64,000 nt of DNA from Scylla paramamosain (taxonomy: Eukaryota; Arthropoda; Malacostraca; Decapoda; Portunidae): positions 1,251,001 to 1,315,000 of the forward strand of contig NC_087167.1 in the NCBI RefSeq assembly GCF_035594125.1, in the 5' to 3' direction. A program made the translations under genes and the position numbers. Numbering within the stretch: position 1 is the stretch's first letter; every line of letters starts with the position of its first letter. This document shows, piece after piece, positions 32,819 to 62,716 of this stretch. Under the pieces are notes generated by a model that saw only the letters and a list, made by a program, of their open reading frames with translations, ran no database searches and was not told where the DNA came from.

Positions 32819-35800
32819 TTTATTTATTTTTTTCAGACATTCAAGTTAAAGGCAAACACGTGTCAAGTTAAAGGCAAACTTGTGAAGTCTTGTTACTGTA
32901 ACGTCATTTGCTTTCGTTAAGTAGTCTCAACTCACACGATCCCAGCCTTCGTAAGGAAGAAGATCCATAGAGAAGTTTAGGACATCAGAGACAGCCTTTG
33001 CGATCAAGTAATCTCGCCCCGTTACAACTGTGACGCGGCTTCCATCTGGTCCTAATCGGTAAATCTGGTTCCAGTGGGGCGGGATGGGGTACACGCTCAT
33101 GTTGACTGGCATTCTATGGAAACTGGTTCAAGGATATTTGTTAGTTACTTGGGAGCTGCACGAAAACAAATCAACAATGAATAGAACTATTGAGAGGAAA
33201 TGCTCACTTTTTGTATTTTTCAGGGAAGAGCGTGTAACCCTCGGCGATCGCCAAGTCGTCCATAGAGTTTTCCTTGGCAACGCTTATGATTTGTGATCCT
33301 TCCGGGGTGTAGGGCAAGTACGAAAGCACCTGCCACCTTGGGATATCGAAAAAAAAAAAAAAAATGAAATTATGATTCATCATTCTGGTACTATGTTCCA
33401 ATTTATTTCCTTCACATTCAATGTATCTGTATTCCTATCTTGCATAACACTAGAAACAAGGGAATAGCCAATCACTGTGGATAGCCAAAACATAACATGA
33501 TTTTTTCAGGTATATTTATTTTATTTAGTTATTTTTTTCTAGATAAGTTGAAAAACTTAAATAGGTTTATGGAAATTATATTTATATAATTTTGCGACTC
33601 AGGTTCTAGTGTATCGCACAGGTTATAGTGTATAGCACATTTTCGATGAATCGTATCTTTTTTTTTTTTTTTTCAAGATAATGTACTCTCAGATTTAATG
33701 ACAAATAACGAGCCACTGACTAATCTTTCAGTGTGAGGAACAAGTAAAGCATATATCGGAGGATACAGTTTATCCTGCATCTCTCTCCCCACGTTATCTG
33801 AAGGAGGCAGGAAACCCCTGTCAAAACGATAATTACTGCTCCCACCTCATGTTTTACAATTTTTTTGCGATTTTCGCAGTGTTCTTTCCGCTGTTCAACA
33901 TTTTAGCCCTCCTTCCGTTCACCTACTTGTTTTATCGACTCTTGAGTGGCTATACCTTTTACAGCGTAGAGGCTACCACGTCTGATTTTGCTGGGTCCCT
34001 GCACATGTTAGAGTTCAGGAAAATGAGAAGTCCGATAGGCTGGCTAAGGAGCCGGCAACTCGGGTAGCTTCTTCCACCACCATTCCCTTTCATGATCTAT
34101 TCTCCAGTATAAGGGTGGCAGTTCTTGCCAGCAGGCAGGGCAGGTGGAAAGATGTGGTTGTCACCACTAAGACAGGTGAGATAACTTCTGTAACTTTCCG
34201 TCCATGGACGCATGTCCATGTACAGGAGCGCCACTCAGACTGCACTGGCCTGTCTGTCTCCGGACGAATGACGCGTTTCACTCACGGTTACCTCGTGTCC
34301 CGGGAAACCTAACCATTTTATAGTGACTGCTTAGTGTCCCTTAAAATACCAATCCTTTAAATTTTGTACTTGGTTTATCCCATTTCCTTTTTTTTTTTTT
34401 TTGTGATTCTTAAAATTTTGACCATACCATATTGTCTCTATCCCATCTTCTTCAGTGACACCTGACTGTCCTCTTTTGTACTAAATATACTCAGTCTTTC
34501 CATTACTTATAGATTTAACTGGAAACTTCACATCTCATCTTTAGCTAAAACATCTTGTATGAAGTTAGGCGTTCTGAGTCGTCTCCGGCAGTTTTTATCA
34601 CCCCCGAGCTGCTAACTCTGTACAGTTGCCTTATCCGTCCATGTATAGAGTATGCTTCACATGTTGGGGTTGGGGGAGTTCCACTCATATCGCTATTTAA
34701 GAGAGGGTTTAATCAAAATCTTTTCGTCTCATCAACACCAATCCTCTAACTGTTCAGCCTCTTTCTCATCGTCTGATATTTGAAATAAGAAATATAAAGA
34801 AGTGGGGAAAGGAGGGCGGGATGGCTTATCCTCGCACTAGTTTCGCATTTGATACTTGTAATGAAGCAAAAGAACGTCACTGCGAATGGGTACCCTAGCT
34901 CTGAATTAAACATACAACCAACATTTTTAATATGCTTCAGGCAAGTGGCTCCGTAGTGCAATGGCCACTGCACTTTCGGATACGCAGGTCATGATTCGAA
35001 TCCGGGTTAAGGCAGTTGGCCCATACGTCATCCTGGTATTCATCTTTTCTTTGGGTTGGTCGATAAACGGGTGTTTGAGGAAACCGGGCAAGTAAACTGT
35101 GAGAACGTGGATGTCACAGTCGCCCTGTCACAGTCGCCCTATGTCCAAAAGTGAAGGATATCATTCACCACACTCGAAAGCAAAGGATGTGATCACCGAG
35201 GCCACTCGCAGCTATAGTGTATGCCTCCATGTATACCTGCTTACATTTACTCTGTCAGACAGACCAACAGACAAACAGACCTCTCTTTTTCCCAGTACTT
35301 CGGAGTGAGGAACATGGTGTTCATCATAGAGAAGGTCCAATAATCCTGAAGCAGATCCTCCACTCTTAGCATGTCCAGCCTGGTGACCACTAACAATTTC
35401 GTCTCCCATATCATCAGGCGACCCCTGTCTGACTCCTCCGCGAAGGCAGCGAGGAAGACGGGATCGTCGCTCACAACCACCACCGTCACGCACTTGGAGA
35501 GGAAGCGCACCTGTGGCCATCAGAATGTTTGTTTATAACGCAAGACTACAGAGTTCATTACTATTTTTATTATTATTATTTTAACCCTGTTAGGAAAACA
35601 ATATCGTACCAAAATGCATCCTCTTTCACTTAGTTACCTGGCAGAAATATTTTAAGTATACTGTATATTATAATCAGCTGAAAAATACCGTACATCATAA
35701 TTAGCTGAAAAAAAAAAAAATCGAGTATCAGTTCCTATCCACCCATTCATTCATATTTTCATTCAAGTCGGATAATAAACGTGTATGTGTGGTATCTCGG

Positions 35801-37008
35801 CCACAGGGTTCTTGTTTAGTTGTTCAGCCACAATTTCGAAAAGCTAAAGCTAAATGCAACTAGGAAGCTCTCAATACTTCATCCTAAACGACATGCTTCA
35901 AGCTGAGATGGGCACTCACGCGTCGAGCTTGGGCCACCACACGAGGCAAGAGCAGCCGAGTGACGTTTCCAGCGTCAATTGCCACTTCAAACAGTACCGA
36001 CCCGCTTGTCGCGTGGCTCTCTGATCGGAGTACCTGAGGGAAAAAAATGTGTTCAACCTGACACAAGTACTACTCTTCAATTTCATAACGATACTTTATT
36101 AAATTTTTTTTTAAAGATGTGCAACTAATCATTATTACGTTTGAAATGCCATTCCTTTATCAAAAATCAGTCCTTACCATTGATAAACAGCAACTTCGGG
36201 AAATTATTACGTAAATATCAATGTTAACAGTAATGATCGACGGGACTCCATACTTTGAGGACATTATGGCCTATGTACGTACGTTACTTAATAATGAGAG
36301 CTGCTTTCTGGTACGGAATATAAAGCAGCATGTTTTATCCACAGAAATGACTCTATAGGAACTCCTTCGGCACAGAGTTTCTTGTCAGATCAAAAGTGTA
36401 GGAGCAAATTTATGCTTCTATCGCTAGTTATTTGCACTTCGGACATTGTAGACCAGCTGTTGTAGAAATGAATTGTACGAAATTGACTAGATTGTGTGCT
36501 TGATGGTTACGAGTCATTTAAAAATTGCTAACATAAAATTGCTTTTGTTTTGCAGACAAAATGAAACCTCAATATTAATGTAACTAATAATTATAACTTT
36601 TAAAAGAACAAAGATTGAATTTGTGCGTAGTAATGGGGAACTATGCAGAGACTTCAATCAGGTGTCTCACGGATCGCTTCACCATTAGCCTGAAAAGCCA
36701 TTAATTATTTTTAGTTTCCTCTGTCCATGCAAGATTAATCAAATTATTGTCACTGTTTTTCACCAAACAAAGATATGGGAGCGGTAACTTGTTTCGCTGT
36801 CAGTTACTGTTATCTGGATCAGTGGGGTCATTGTCTTGGACACGTAACGAATAACGTCAGATATCTGGGTCAGTAGGTTCAGTGTCTTGGGACGCGTAAC
36901 GAACATAATCAGGTAACTTTCATTTTTATATTACTAATATTTTCATTTGATTTTTAATATGGCGCCATATAACCTTAGTTGTTGCTGCGCAAGGGAAGAA
37001 ATTCTGAA

Positions 37009-37059
<51 letters not shown>

Positions 37060-37073
37060 ATTAATTGGACTGG

Positions 37074-37143
<70 letters not shown>

Positions 37144-37715
37144 GAACTTAAGTTTTCCTCAATTTAAAAGATAAAGATCGTAACGTTATGCAATGCATGT
37201 AGGTATATTAGGCCTTCATATTTATTTTTCTTTGTGCTGATTACAAAATGAATTAGCGATTGTTTTGTTACTAGAATAACAACAGCAAAACAATATGAAC
37301 AAGCTGAGTAACAATCGTACACTCACTCGACGAAAGGAATGGGAGGAAGTTGTTCCGTCACCAATGACAACAGTCGAGCAGTGCACGAGGACTGCCTCCT
37401 CCAGCACCTGGCCCAGCATTCCCTTTGCCTTCCATAGCGTTTCGTTTTTGCCAACTGATTCTGAAATATGTGAATTGTGTGGGTGTTTACATCGTGGTAC
37501 ATTTTAATGCTATTTAAAGACCATGCATAACCAAAAATGGAAACTGCTATTTCAGAATATTAACCTGCAAGCACCAGATCAGAAAAAAAAAAAGTGCCAT
37601 ATCTTTCTAAAGTGTGTGTGTGTTGCTTACTTTTGAATGGCGTTTGTGCAGCTGATGGAAGGATGTCAGCGGTGACCAGCAGCACCGAGACAAATGTTGC
37701 CACCCTCATTCTCAT
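29170..37715 (-). CDS. IR-D: divergent ionotropic receptor, complete, 648 aa
   Basis: Exons: 37715-37631, 37460-37327, 36033-35920, 35510-35281, 33336-33208, 33122-32936, 32592-32356, 32217-31964, 31800-31663, 30443-30257, 29421-29170 (stop TAA). CDS 1947 nt, all GT-AG, phases as in its paralogs. Signal peptide MRMRVATFVSVLLVTADILP; a second in-frame ATG two codons later could also serve. S1 shows TGRDYLIAKAVSDVLNFS and EKFDYSFLLEPS; M1 VWISILITVLLVYGILLL; pore and M3 VGTVYRSNLTASLTAPKYPP; S2 YVTQGNLMPGYAGFPL; M4 VHMQGPFFLYFICAF. The Met in AHMVEKFDYS replaces the iGluR ligand Arg. It pairs most closely with IR-E (shared KANxxxK-type M4 exon with LIxYW and a long C-terminal tail ending in Ser/Thr). 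Intron 9 carries a retroelement ORF with an RRM-like fold and intron 4 several LINE/SINE pieces. Role inferred from family: chemosensory channel subunit. Confidence 0.91.
29507..29618. repeat. (GAT)/(AAT)/(TAC) trinucleotide-rich stretch
   Basis: Interrupted trinucleotide units in intron 10 of IR-D. Confidence 0.85.
29855..29922. repeat. (CA)n microsatellite
   Basis: Intron 10 of IR-D. Confidence 0.95.
30554..30568 (+). repeat. Poly(G) run, 15 bases
   Basis: A G15 homopolymer in intron 9 of IR-D, directly left of a retroelement-like segment. Such runs are rare here and may also be a sequencing artefact. Confidence 0.7.
30580..31575 (+). mobile_element. Retroelement segment with RRM-like ORF between two direct repeats
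   Basis: Direct repeats at 30580-30773 and 31445-31575 (both run from TCCCTATGA through GGCCACCTTTTGAGG to CGTCCTGTGTTG; the first carries an extra block) flank a segment with broken Ser/Pro-rich coding near 30880-30960 and an open frame described separately. GC content is higher than in surrounding intron. Best read as ORF1-type debris of a non-LTR element. It lies in intron 9 of IR-D. Confidence 0.5.
31042..31404 (+). CDS. Retroelement-type ORF with RRM-like domain, 120 codons
   Basis: A frame opens in a (GAT)n run and continues to a TGA at 31404. From about residue 34 the pattern fits an RNA-recognition motif: LVMINVY as an RNP2-like strand, a helix (SYRAIHSVFKTFG), VLRIILKYDD, RCYVTF as an RNP1-like strand, helix AAKAALEAVNYL, and a last strand LIAEII. 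RRM domains occur in ORF1 proteins of several LINE clades, and its setting between direct repeats in an intron suggests that origin. It runs antisense to IR-D. Whether it is expressed is unknown. Confidence 0.4.
31839..31892. repeat. (CA)n microsatellite at a conversion border
   Basis: Intron 8 of IR-D. A shorter CA run sits at the same place in IR-E (40870-40890), and near-identity of the two genes starts right after it. Confidence 0.95.
33950..34372 (+). mobile_element. RNase H-bearing LINE fragment
   Basis: Reads a decayed RNase H end (TTSDFAGSLHMLEF, with GWLRSRQL) followed by the C-terminal region (VAVLASRQGRWKDVVVTTK, THGYLVSRET). The same stretch occurs at 60290-60620. Intron 4 of IR-D. 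Confidence 0.65.
34430..34775 (+). mobile_element. CR1/L2-like LINE fragment
   Basis: Matches the 27470-27770 section of the larger copy (INWKLHISSL-K-SCMKLGVLSR, then CLIRPCIEYASHV). Intron 4 of IR-D. Confidence 0.6.
34935..35230 (+). mobile_element. tRNA-derived SINE
   Basis: The head resembles a tRNA: an A-box-like GTAGTGCAATGG near 34953 and a B box GATTCGAATCC near 34993, spaced as in a tRNA gene, but without a convincing cloverleaf. A tRNA-unrelated body follows. It ends close to the 3' border of exon 4 of IR-D. Confidence 0.55.
36810..36980 (+). mobile_element. 3' UTR fragment of the RNase H-bearing LINE family
   Basis: Two units of the ACGAACA / GGGTCAGT tandem motif and the GGCGCCATAT terminal block, with the middle deleted. 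Intron 2 of IR-D. Confidence 0.55.
37013..37141. repeat. (CT)n ... (GA)n inverted pair
   Basis: CT run (37013-37058) and GA run (37078-37141) separated by about 20 bp, able to fold on each other. Intron 2 of IR-D. Confidence 0.9.
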
Positions 37716-37751
37716 AAATTAAGATGGCTGCCACAATGTGAACAGCTGGTA

Positions 37752-37770
37752 CTGAAGTCACAGTCTGTTG

Positions 37771-37851
<81 letters not shown>

Positions 37852-37929
37852 TGGTCAAAATGTACATCTACTGCATGATATTACAGATGTTTATTTCTGA
37901 ATTAGTAAGCCGTAGTTGTACTAACTTAC
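37752..37929 (-). other. Leader (5' UTR) intron of IR-D, GT-AG
   Basis: Donor GGCGAG|GTAAGT and acceptor GTGACTTCAG, about 36 nt before the start codon. It also contains a (GA)n tract (37774-37848), like A and B, but uses a standard GT donor. Confidence 0.5.
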
Positions 37930-38032
37930 CTCGCCACTTATCCCGTGGCAGCTGCAGGGAATGTGGGCGAGGGAGGCTCGTGGGGCTGTAATACTTCACC
38001 TCAAACACCTGCAGTGGTTTGACATGCGTACA

Positions 38033-38085
38033 TTTCTCTGCCGCGGATTGGCTCCTTAGGGACTATGCATTGCTGTGGTTGGCTC
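38033..38085 (-). promoter_or_regulatory. Shared upstream module of IR-D
   Basis: CATGCGTACA, GGATTGGCTCC at 38045-38055, then a second weaker pair (ATGCATTGC, GGTTGGCTC at 38077-38085). It lies about 330 bp upstream of the start codon, beyond the leader intron. Confidence 0.5.
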
Positions 38086-38951
38086 TCATATCTAAGTATA
38101 AAGAATGTTATTAATACGGAAACAGTCTTCCTGTTATGCTTGACACTCCTAATGTATGTGTTACAATTGAAGAATTCGTATTTTGTTGTATTCTGTACTA
38201 TACATTTTTATCCTTTAGATTCTCCACCGATAATCGAATTATATCATATCGCTTCTGTCTACCATGTAACTACGATAAAAATTAATGTAACATTAGCGAA
38301 TTTTGAGTTCACGAACAGAAGTTATGCAGGATGCCAGTCGGTGGTTGACAGCCCACGTGGCAGGCGGCATGTCGTCAGTGTGCATAACGTCAGCATAAAA
38401 AAAAAAAAAAAAGTTCAAGGGATTTGATACCATAAATAGAGGAAATAATTTTGCGTTCAATCCACCAAACACTGATATATAAAAGTTTTAAGGTAAATAT
38501 TAAAACTTTCGTCAAACAAAACCAAAGACGTCTTGCATTGATCGTTAACGTACGAAATCATATTATATCCTCCAATGACATGGATAGTCGAATATTTCCA
38601 GCTTACAGAAAGAGACAAGTACCCAAGACTAATTCGCATCCAAAATATAATTGGTCATGATAGAAAGTAGTTTCGAATGTTCTTACGAAATCTCGCTTCT
38701 TCATTATTGTCACAGGAACGATAAATCTTGTGTTGCTCTTATCATGAACAGGCTCTGATTTTAGTACGAGAACTTTTTTCCACCCGACCTTCATTCCATT
38801 GTTGTGTGCCCGTCCACTCCAGGCCACCATGCTGTACAAAACTATTAAAACATACATATCTAAGTTACATTTTACATAGGCTTACTTCTGTACTTCTGTG
38901 ATCTTTCATGCAGTGAACTACAGTCAGACTGGCGTGCAAACCTCATGAATA

Positions 38952-38958
<7 letters not shown>

Positions 38959-39034
<76 letters not shown>
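38959..39034. repeat. (CT)n microsatellite
   Basis: Spacer between IR-D and IR-E. Confidence 0.95.
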
Positions 39035-39045
<11 letters not shown>

Positions 39046-39596
39046 ATTATGTATATATGTACGTATGTATGTATGTATACGCCACTGACTTTTTATGTGG
39101 ATACCAGTCTGCCTTCTTTGTGATAAATGAAAATGTCCGGTCATCTTCTGAGAAAACTTTTATTTTACACATCACAAACTTTAATTTTCAATATGATGAA
39201 GAATTATATTTGCCGTGTATAGCTTTCCCTCGCATTTTGAGCTGCGTTTTACTGAACAGGAAAAACCCACTCAAAAGTTGAAGGGCAAATACATGAGTGA
39301 ATAAAAAGTTTATATGAAAGCATAGCAGTTGGATGAATCAGTCTCTATATGAAATTAATGCATGTTCCTACCTCTGAATTGATACGAAGGAGGCAGAATC
39401 AGTCATATCAACCAGTAATTGGTCCAGTTGCCCAATGCTCTCACTAAGCTGTCATTCTTTTCAGCTGACGTCGGTTTCAGTTTTGCAGATGTTATCCTTT
39501 TTGGCAGAGACGCTTCTCTTCCCAGGATCTAAGGTACTTTTTTAAGGGAGATTTGGCTTTTCAATAAGCTATACAGTAAACCAGAAAAAATCGTCC

Positions 39597-39670
39597 TATC
39601 TATATCTATCTATATCTATCTACTTATATCTATCTATATCTATCTATCTATATCTATCTATCTATCTATT
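39597..39670. repeat. (TATC)n tetranucleotide array
   Basis: Imperfect TATC/TATATC units in the spacer between IR-D and IR-E. Confidence 0.9.
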
Positions 39671-39810
39671 TGAAATCAATAGTTATACATTACCCTGAAT
39701 TTGTATACATTTTATGATGTTATATAGTTTCGTGCACTTATTTTTTTTAACAATTTTTCCAAATGACATCATACAATACAACATTACAAAGTAGATCTGG
39801 AACCATCCTA

Positions 39811-48232
<8,422 letters not shown>

Positions 48233-48453
48233 AGTTATTTTCCTATTATTTCTCTGCTTCCAGATTTTCTTTTAAATACAAAGGCGAAAATGAATGACGA
48301 GAGTGAATGACCCGAAATATCGCTCAGAGTAACTGATTCCTATATTCGTATGCTGTCCCTGACTGGCCCAGAGGTAGCAGGGGACTGAGTGAGAGAAGCT
48401 TATGGTGTTGTGGTGATTCGGTACGAGAATCTTCATTGCGCCCACTCAAGCAG

Positions 48454-48488
48454 TCATGCGTGCACTTTCCTAGCATGGCATTGGCTCC
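48454..48488 (-). promoter_or_regulatory. Shared upstream module of IR-E
   Basis: TCATGCGTGCA followed by CATTGGCTCC, about 225-255 bp before the proposed start codon. Its presence here is part of the reason for placing exon 1 of IR-E at 48232-48088. Confidence 0.5.
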
Positions 48489-48657
48489 CGGCGGACGGCC
48501 AGAAACCTGTATCTGTGTGATAAACTAAACATGAAATTCCTGAATAATTCCAGAAAAAAAAAAAAAAAAAACGCTGAGAACAACTTAAACTTTCGCTTGT
48601 TCACTATTAAGGAAAAATGAGAATAAAAGAAGCTTTATGATTTACCATGTTTAAATG

Positions 48658-48845
<188 letters not shown>

Positions 48846-48939
48846 GTTTGAAGAAATGTCTATCTACTATGTCAGCAATGAAGAAAATACGATGTTATAA
48901 AGAGAGCACATACTGCAACTGGCCATGGTGGTCGGGATA

Positions 48940-49110
48940 GGATGACGAAGCACCTCAGTGAGTTAAAGGAGTTCACGGTAATGGAGCAGTTTGTTAACAA
49001 GGCCGAGAAAGAGCTTGTACCACTGCTCAGGGAGAAAAGTTTAAAACCTTAAAGGAGGCATCCGCATGGGCAGCTGACCACGTGTTGGCGCATCTGCCTG
49101 TGCTTCAGTG
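48940..49110 (+). mobile_element. Possible gypsy-type gag relic
   Basis: Plus-strand frames read EFTVMEQFVNKAEKELVPLL, then after a frameshift TLKEASAWA-DHVLAH, which resembles the SCAN-like gag region of gypsy elements (EQF...L..FL.E..P.TL.E....AD). Too short to be sure. Confidence 0.35.
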
Positions 49111-49444
49111 GGTTAGCTGGATATGTGGCGGGGGTAGTGACAGTTTGTCTGGAGGCTTGGCAGGTGCTAGTTTGTCGGGAAGCCCACGGCATAGTACTGG
49201 CTTTGGAAGTAAGTTTGGGCGAGTTAGCCCTGTTAGCAACAAGTCTTCACCCAGCCCTCGACGGAGACGGACTGGGAGCATGGCGCATAGTGTAACGGTA
49301 TCACATAATTAATAATAATATGTATTGTATTTATAATTCTTTGCCTATTTAGCAATATAAATGTATGTATACATGTACGTATAAGTATAGGCGGTGGGTG
49401 TTGGCGGATAAGTGTGGGGCAGACATGATCACACCACCCTACGT

Positions 49445-49446
<2 letters not shown>

Positions 49447-49477
<31 letters not shown>

Positions 49478-49491
49478 ACACACACACACAC
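49447..49491. repeat. (CA)n microsatellite
   Basis: Spacer between IR-E and IR-F, with one CAGA interruption. Confidence 0.95.
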
Positions 49492-49745
49492 CATAGAATT
49501 TTCCATAGTCCATTTATTCCCATCGATAAATAATCAGTAGCACCTATATTACATTAAGTGTCCTCCATAGTTAATTAATCTTCGTCTAATGTATTTTGGG
49601 ATGTATTATTCTTAGCTATAAGTATTTTTTCCCTTGCCTTATGTAATTAGAGAGCTATAATTATGAAATATATTCATGTAGTGTGAGTACGGTCAATCCG
49701 CCCATATTTCTACTGTCAGCACTTTTCGAAGGCGCAAAGTGGCTT

Positions 49746-49778
<33 letters not shown>

Positions 49779-49794
49779 ATTTATTTATTTTTTT

Positions 49795-50012
49795 TTTTGC
49801 CTCCCCTGGTGGAGTCTTACAATGTCCCATTTTCTCTGTCAGAGGTACGCATAGCTTTGCCCCAGTGCCATGATTCATCCCCGGGTCCCGATGACACGCT
49901 GGGTCTTGGGACTTGGGTCAGTGGGGTCAGTGTCTTCAGTACGTAATGAACAACGCCAGATATCTAGGTCAGGCCATAAATTAAATCAGTCAGTCAGTCA
50001 ATCAATCAATCA
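49795..50012 (+). mobile_element. RNase H-bearing LINE: RT N-terminal scrap joined to 3' UTR
   Basis: YNVPFSLSEVRIAL and CHDSSPGPDD (start of an RT domain) run directly into a 3' UTR piece with the GGGTCAGTGGGGTCAGTGTC unit and an AATCAATCAATC tail. The join implies an internal deletion. Confidence 0.6.
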
Positions 50013-50625
50013 GTCCCATTTCTGTACTCACGTAGACGTTTCCAGCGGTGTACTTTTTTTTTATTTATTTCTTCTTATTACATTTTATTTATATTGTTTT
50101 TTTTATTTTATTTATTTTTTACTTAATTTGTTTTATTTTCTTATTATTTATTTTGATTTGTTTTTGTGATGATGAGCTACGTCAAAGAGAGACTACCGGC
50201 CTATGCTACCAAGTGTTTTTTTTTTTTTCAGATAATGTTGTTGTCAGCACGAAATACAACGTTGGCGTCGGAAAAGTTTTATTTTGTTTCATTATAATTA
50301 AAACCATGAGAAGCAAAACTAGGAAAATGAAGTAAAGTTGGTTATTTTTTTTTCTATTATTTTATGCATGGTATGAATTCGGTGATTTTCACCAGTAAAC
50401 AACGTACAGCCTCTCGCGATTAGCAGTTAACTGACGAAAAAAAAATAAAATAAAGACAAATTGACAATATAATATCCCATTGCGAAAGACCAATCTTAAC
50501 ACTATGTAATTATCCATGTAGATTATTAGTATACATTGATTATCTGTTTAATAGAATTTCCTTGAACATTTAAGTGTTTCCCATTAGCTATGATCAGTTC
50601 TATGGCAGACTTTGAAAACGTCACT

Positions 50626-50631
50626 TTTATT
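50626..50631 (-). terminator. Candidate poly(A) signal of IR-F
   Basis: AATAAA on the minus strand about 58 nt past the stop codon of IR-F. I did not find a canonical hexamer this close behind the other genes. Confidence 0.45.
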
Positions 50632-50688
50632 TCGTAACAATGGATGTTAGAATAACATCTCAGTGGGCATGGTGGGAAGAGCTGGAGA

Positions 50689-59810
<9,122 letters not shown>

Positions 59811-60084
59811 CTCTTGCCTGCACACATGGGGAAGATAAGAAGAACTTGAGGATTTCTGGATGCTGGAGTCCTGTTGGACTTGTATTGCTCAGTCTATACT
59901 GAGGTGCTGGTATCGTGTTTAACATCTTCCTGACTCTGTTTCTTGTGTGGCGGTCTCTCGTGATTAACGTTCCCGTTTATATGTGTCTCACCCGAGTTTT
60001 CCTAAACCTTTTGGTGTTAGGGTTGCATCTGTTATGGTGGCATTAAATGTATCTTCCGTTTCTGTGAGTCCCTGTAGATATCCT
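59811..60084. other. Upstream region of IR-F
   Basis: The two CCAAT boxes and CATGCG element of the other genes are not found in this stretch, and a LINE lies just beyond it. Confidence 0.4.
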
Positions 60085-60955
60085 AAAGTTGGTCACTAGC
60101 ACTTCCCAGGCATTTCTGTCTGCCGCCCTGCTATCCTTAATAGGAACTTATTACCGGATTTTGAGTCCGTGCATTATTCTTAGAACACTATTACACACAT
60201 TTCGACTCCATCCCTGTAATTACAGACGGTTCAAAATCAGAGGAGAGAGTCAGATTTGGTGCTATCGATGTACCACATCGACAGGCTACCACATCGGATT
60301 TTGCTGGGCCTCGCACATGTTAGAGATCAGGGGAATGAGAATGCCGATCGGCTGGATAAAGAGGCGGCAACTAGGTCTCCTCCTTCCAACCCCATTCCCT
60401 TTCATGACTTATACTCCAGTATAAGGGTGGCAGTTCTTGCTAGTTGGCAGGGCAGATGGGAAGATTTGGTTGCCACCACTAAGATAGACGTATGTCCATG
60501 TGCAAGACCACCGCTCAGAGACTGCACTGGGCCTTCTCCAGATGGGTCACACATGCATGTCTCACTCAAGGTTACCTCATGTCCCATGAGACCCACCCAT
60601 GCATTTTGTGATGGCTGCTTCCTTCCCCTCACAATGCGACCCTTTCTAGTGGAGTGTCCCAGTCTGGTGAGCTGCAGGAGCGATATCTTTTCCGTTGTCG
60701 CGATGAGGATGGGACTTTCCAGATGTCGCTGATACCTGGAGAGAGGGCTCTCTCCCCGAGACATGAGATTCTTATATTTATGGAGAAGGGTGGTCTTTTA
60801 AACAAATTATAGATTACTTTTTAACTGTTCTTCTGTTTATTTCATAAGTAATATAGTATCGAGCAGAACTTTATCTTTGCACTGGGTGACCATGGAGGCA
60901 AGTGAGAAAGACCTCTAACGAACAACGCTAGGTCTTGGTGCCTGGGCCAGTGACT
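60085..60955 (+). mobile_element. RNase H-bearing LINE, 5'-truncated copy
   Basis: Reads an RNase H region (TDGSKSEE near 60225, HVRDQGNENADRLDKEAAT near 60318), the zinc-finger-like C-terminus (FCDGCFLPLTMRPFLVECPS near 60605) and GGLLNKL with stop near 60810, followed by the family 3' UTR. Frameshifts are present. The GNENADRL block identifies an RNase H domain, which occurs in I-clade and related LINEs. Confidence 0.75.
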
Positions 60956-61110
60956 GTTTACCTCCCCTTACAGTGTGACACTTTCTGGTAGAGTGTTCCA
61001 GTCTGGTGGACCTCCGCGAGCAATGCCTCTTCCCTAGTCGTGGTGAAGATGCAACTTTCTGCATGTCGCTGATACTTGGAGAAAGGACTCTTTTCCCGGG
61101 ACTTGTTAAT
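60956..61110 (+). mobile_element. Second partial copy of the same LINE C-terminus
   Basis: Repeats the LPLTV-HFLVE-SSL section directly after the first copy, so it is a separate truncated piece or an internal duplication. Confidence 0.5.
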
Positions 61111-61621
61111 CTGTCATTATAATCGCAAAATCATTCTGAAAACCAATGTAACGTCAATTAGAGCCTTTTGAAAGTACCCGATGTGCGGCGTAAGAGGCGT
61201 TTCAGAATATAGTCCTAAGTGCGATTATGTAAGCTTTAGCGTAGAGACAATGCAAGGTTATCACATTCTATACACATCCTCGTCCTTCTACTTCATTTTC
61301 TACCAAGTGATCCCGGATGCTGCAGCTAGAAGACAACTCTCAATCATTCGCCTCTGCTTCACTCACACCAACGTATTTATCGATCTGCCTACAAGGGTGA
61401 ATAAAATGGAGTGTTTACTTAAGCGTTTGTCCGGGATTAATCTATAGCTAAGGGATTTTTTTCCTAAGTTCTCAGGAAGATAAACGATTGCTAAATGTCG
61501 AAACCTACATAATCCTTTATCGTCATCACCATTGCCATCAGTATCTTCATCGACACCCACTACTGGTCAGTAATGTTAAAGGATCAATACTTTTAGCCGT
61601 ATATGTTTTGCCGATCTCAGA

Positions 61622-61657
<36 letters not shown>

Positions 61658-62090
61658 TAGTTTTGTGTCTTGGCGTTTAGACTTGAAATAGATAGCAAAG
61701 TCTAGAATCATATATTTTCCTAGTTTCAGTTACTTGACATCTAAGCATTTTTTTTTTTTTTAAGGACAGACTCCATATTCCTGAAAACACAAACGAATGG
61801 CAGTTCGATTTCATATGACTTCCTTCCCTTGATATTCATGACGTGCACCTAAGTATCGACCAGTTCGTAAGGCTGAATAGTGAGCGTTAAACAGGTAGGT
61901 ACCGTTGTGCTGTGTCTGACCTGAACAGAAATCAATAATTCAAGCCAGTTGGATCCATGACCAGGAACGATGAGTGCTGCATCTCGAAGACGAAGAAGAA
62001 GCAACTTTGTACTAGGGTCAGATCTTGAAAAACACTTATCAGTCACAAAATTAATAAGAAACAAAATGAAATTGAACAAGTACTATGCTG

Positions 62091-62210
<120 letters not shown>

Positions 62211-62472
62211 ACGTGTTAAATAAAACTGAAAGAGAGAAAAGATATAGAGGTGAATAACAGGAGGGAATTATAACAAATAGATAGTGAAAAATTCTATAAT
62301 ACTCTGTAACAACGAAAAAAAAAGTAATGTGGAGGTGATGAGAGAGATGACAAACATAATTAAAAATAAGACACATACGTAGAGAAATTTGAAAGAAAGA
62401 TATTAGAAAACGAGCATTATAAATTAAACGAATTTCATGGAAGATCAAATATGAGGAGCTAAAGTTTGCAGC

Positions 62473-62704
<232 letters not shown>

Positions 62705-62716
62705 AATGACAGGCCA

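Larger units (their letters stand above)
38090..39810. other. Spacer between IR-D and IR-E
   Basis: No gene seen. It contains (CT)n at 38959-39034 and a TATC tetranucleotide array at 39597-39670. Confidence 0.5.

Noticed and set aside
34953..35010. tRNA gene
   Set aside because: A- and B-box-like sequences are present, but the acceptor and anticodon stems do not pair; more likely the head of a SINE.
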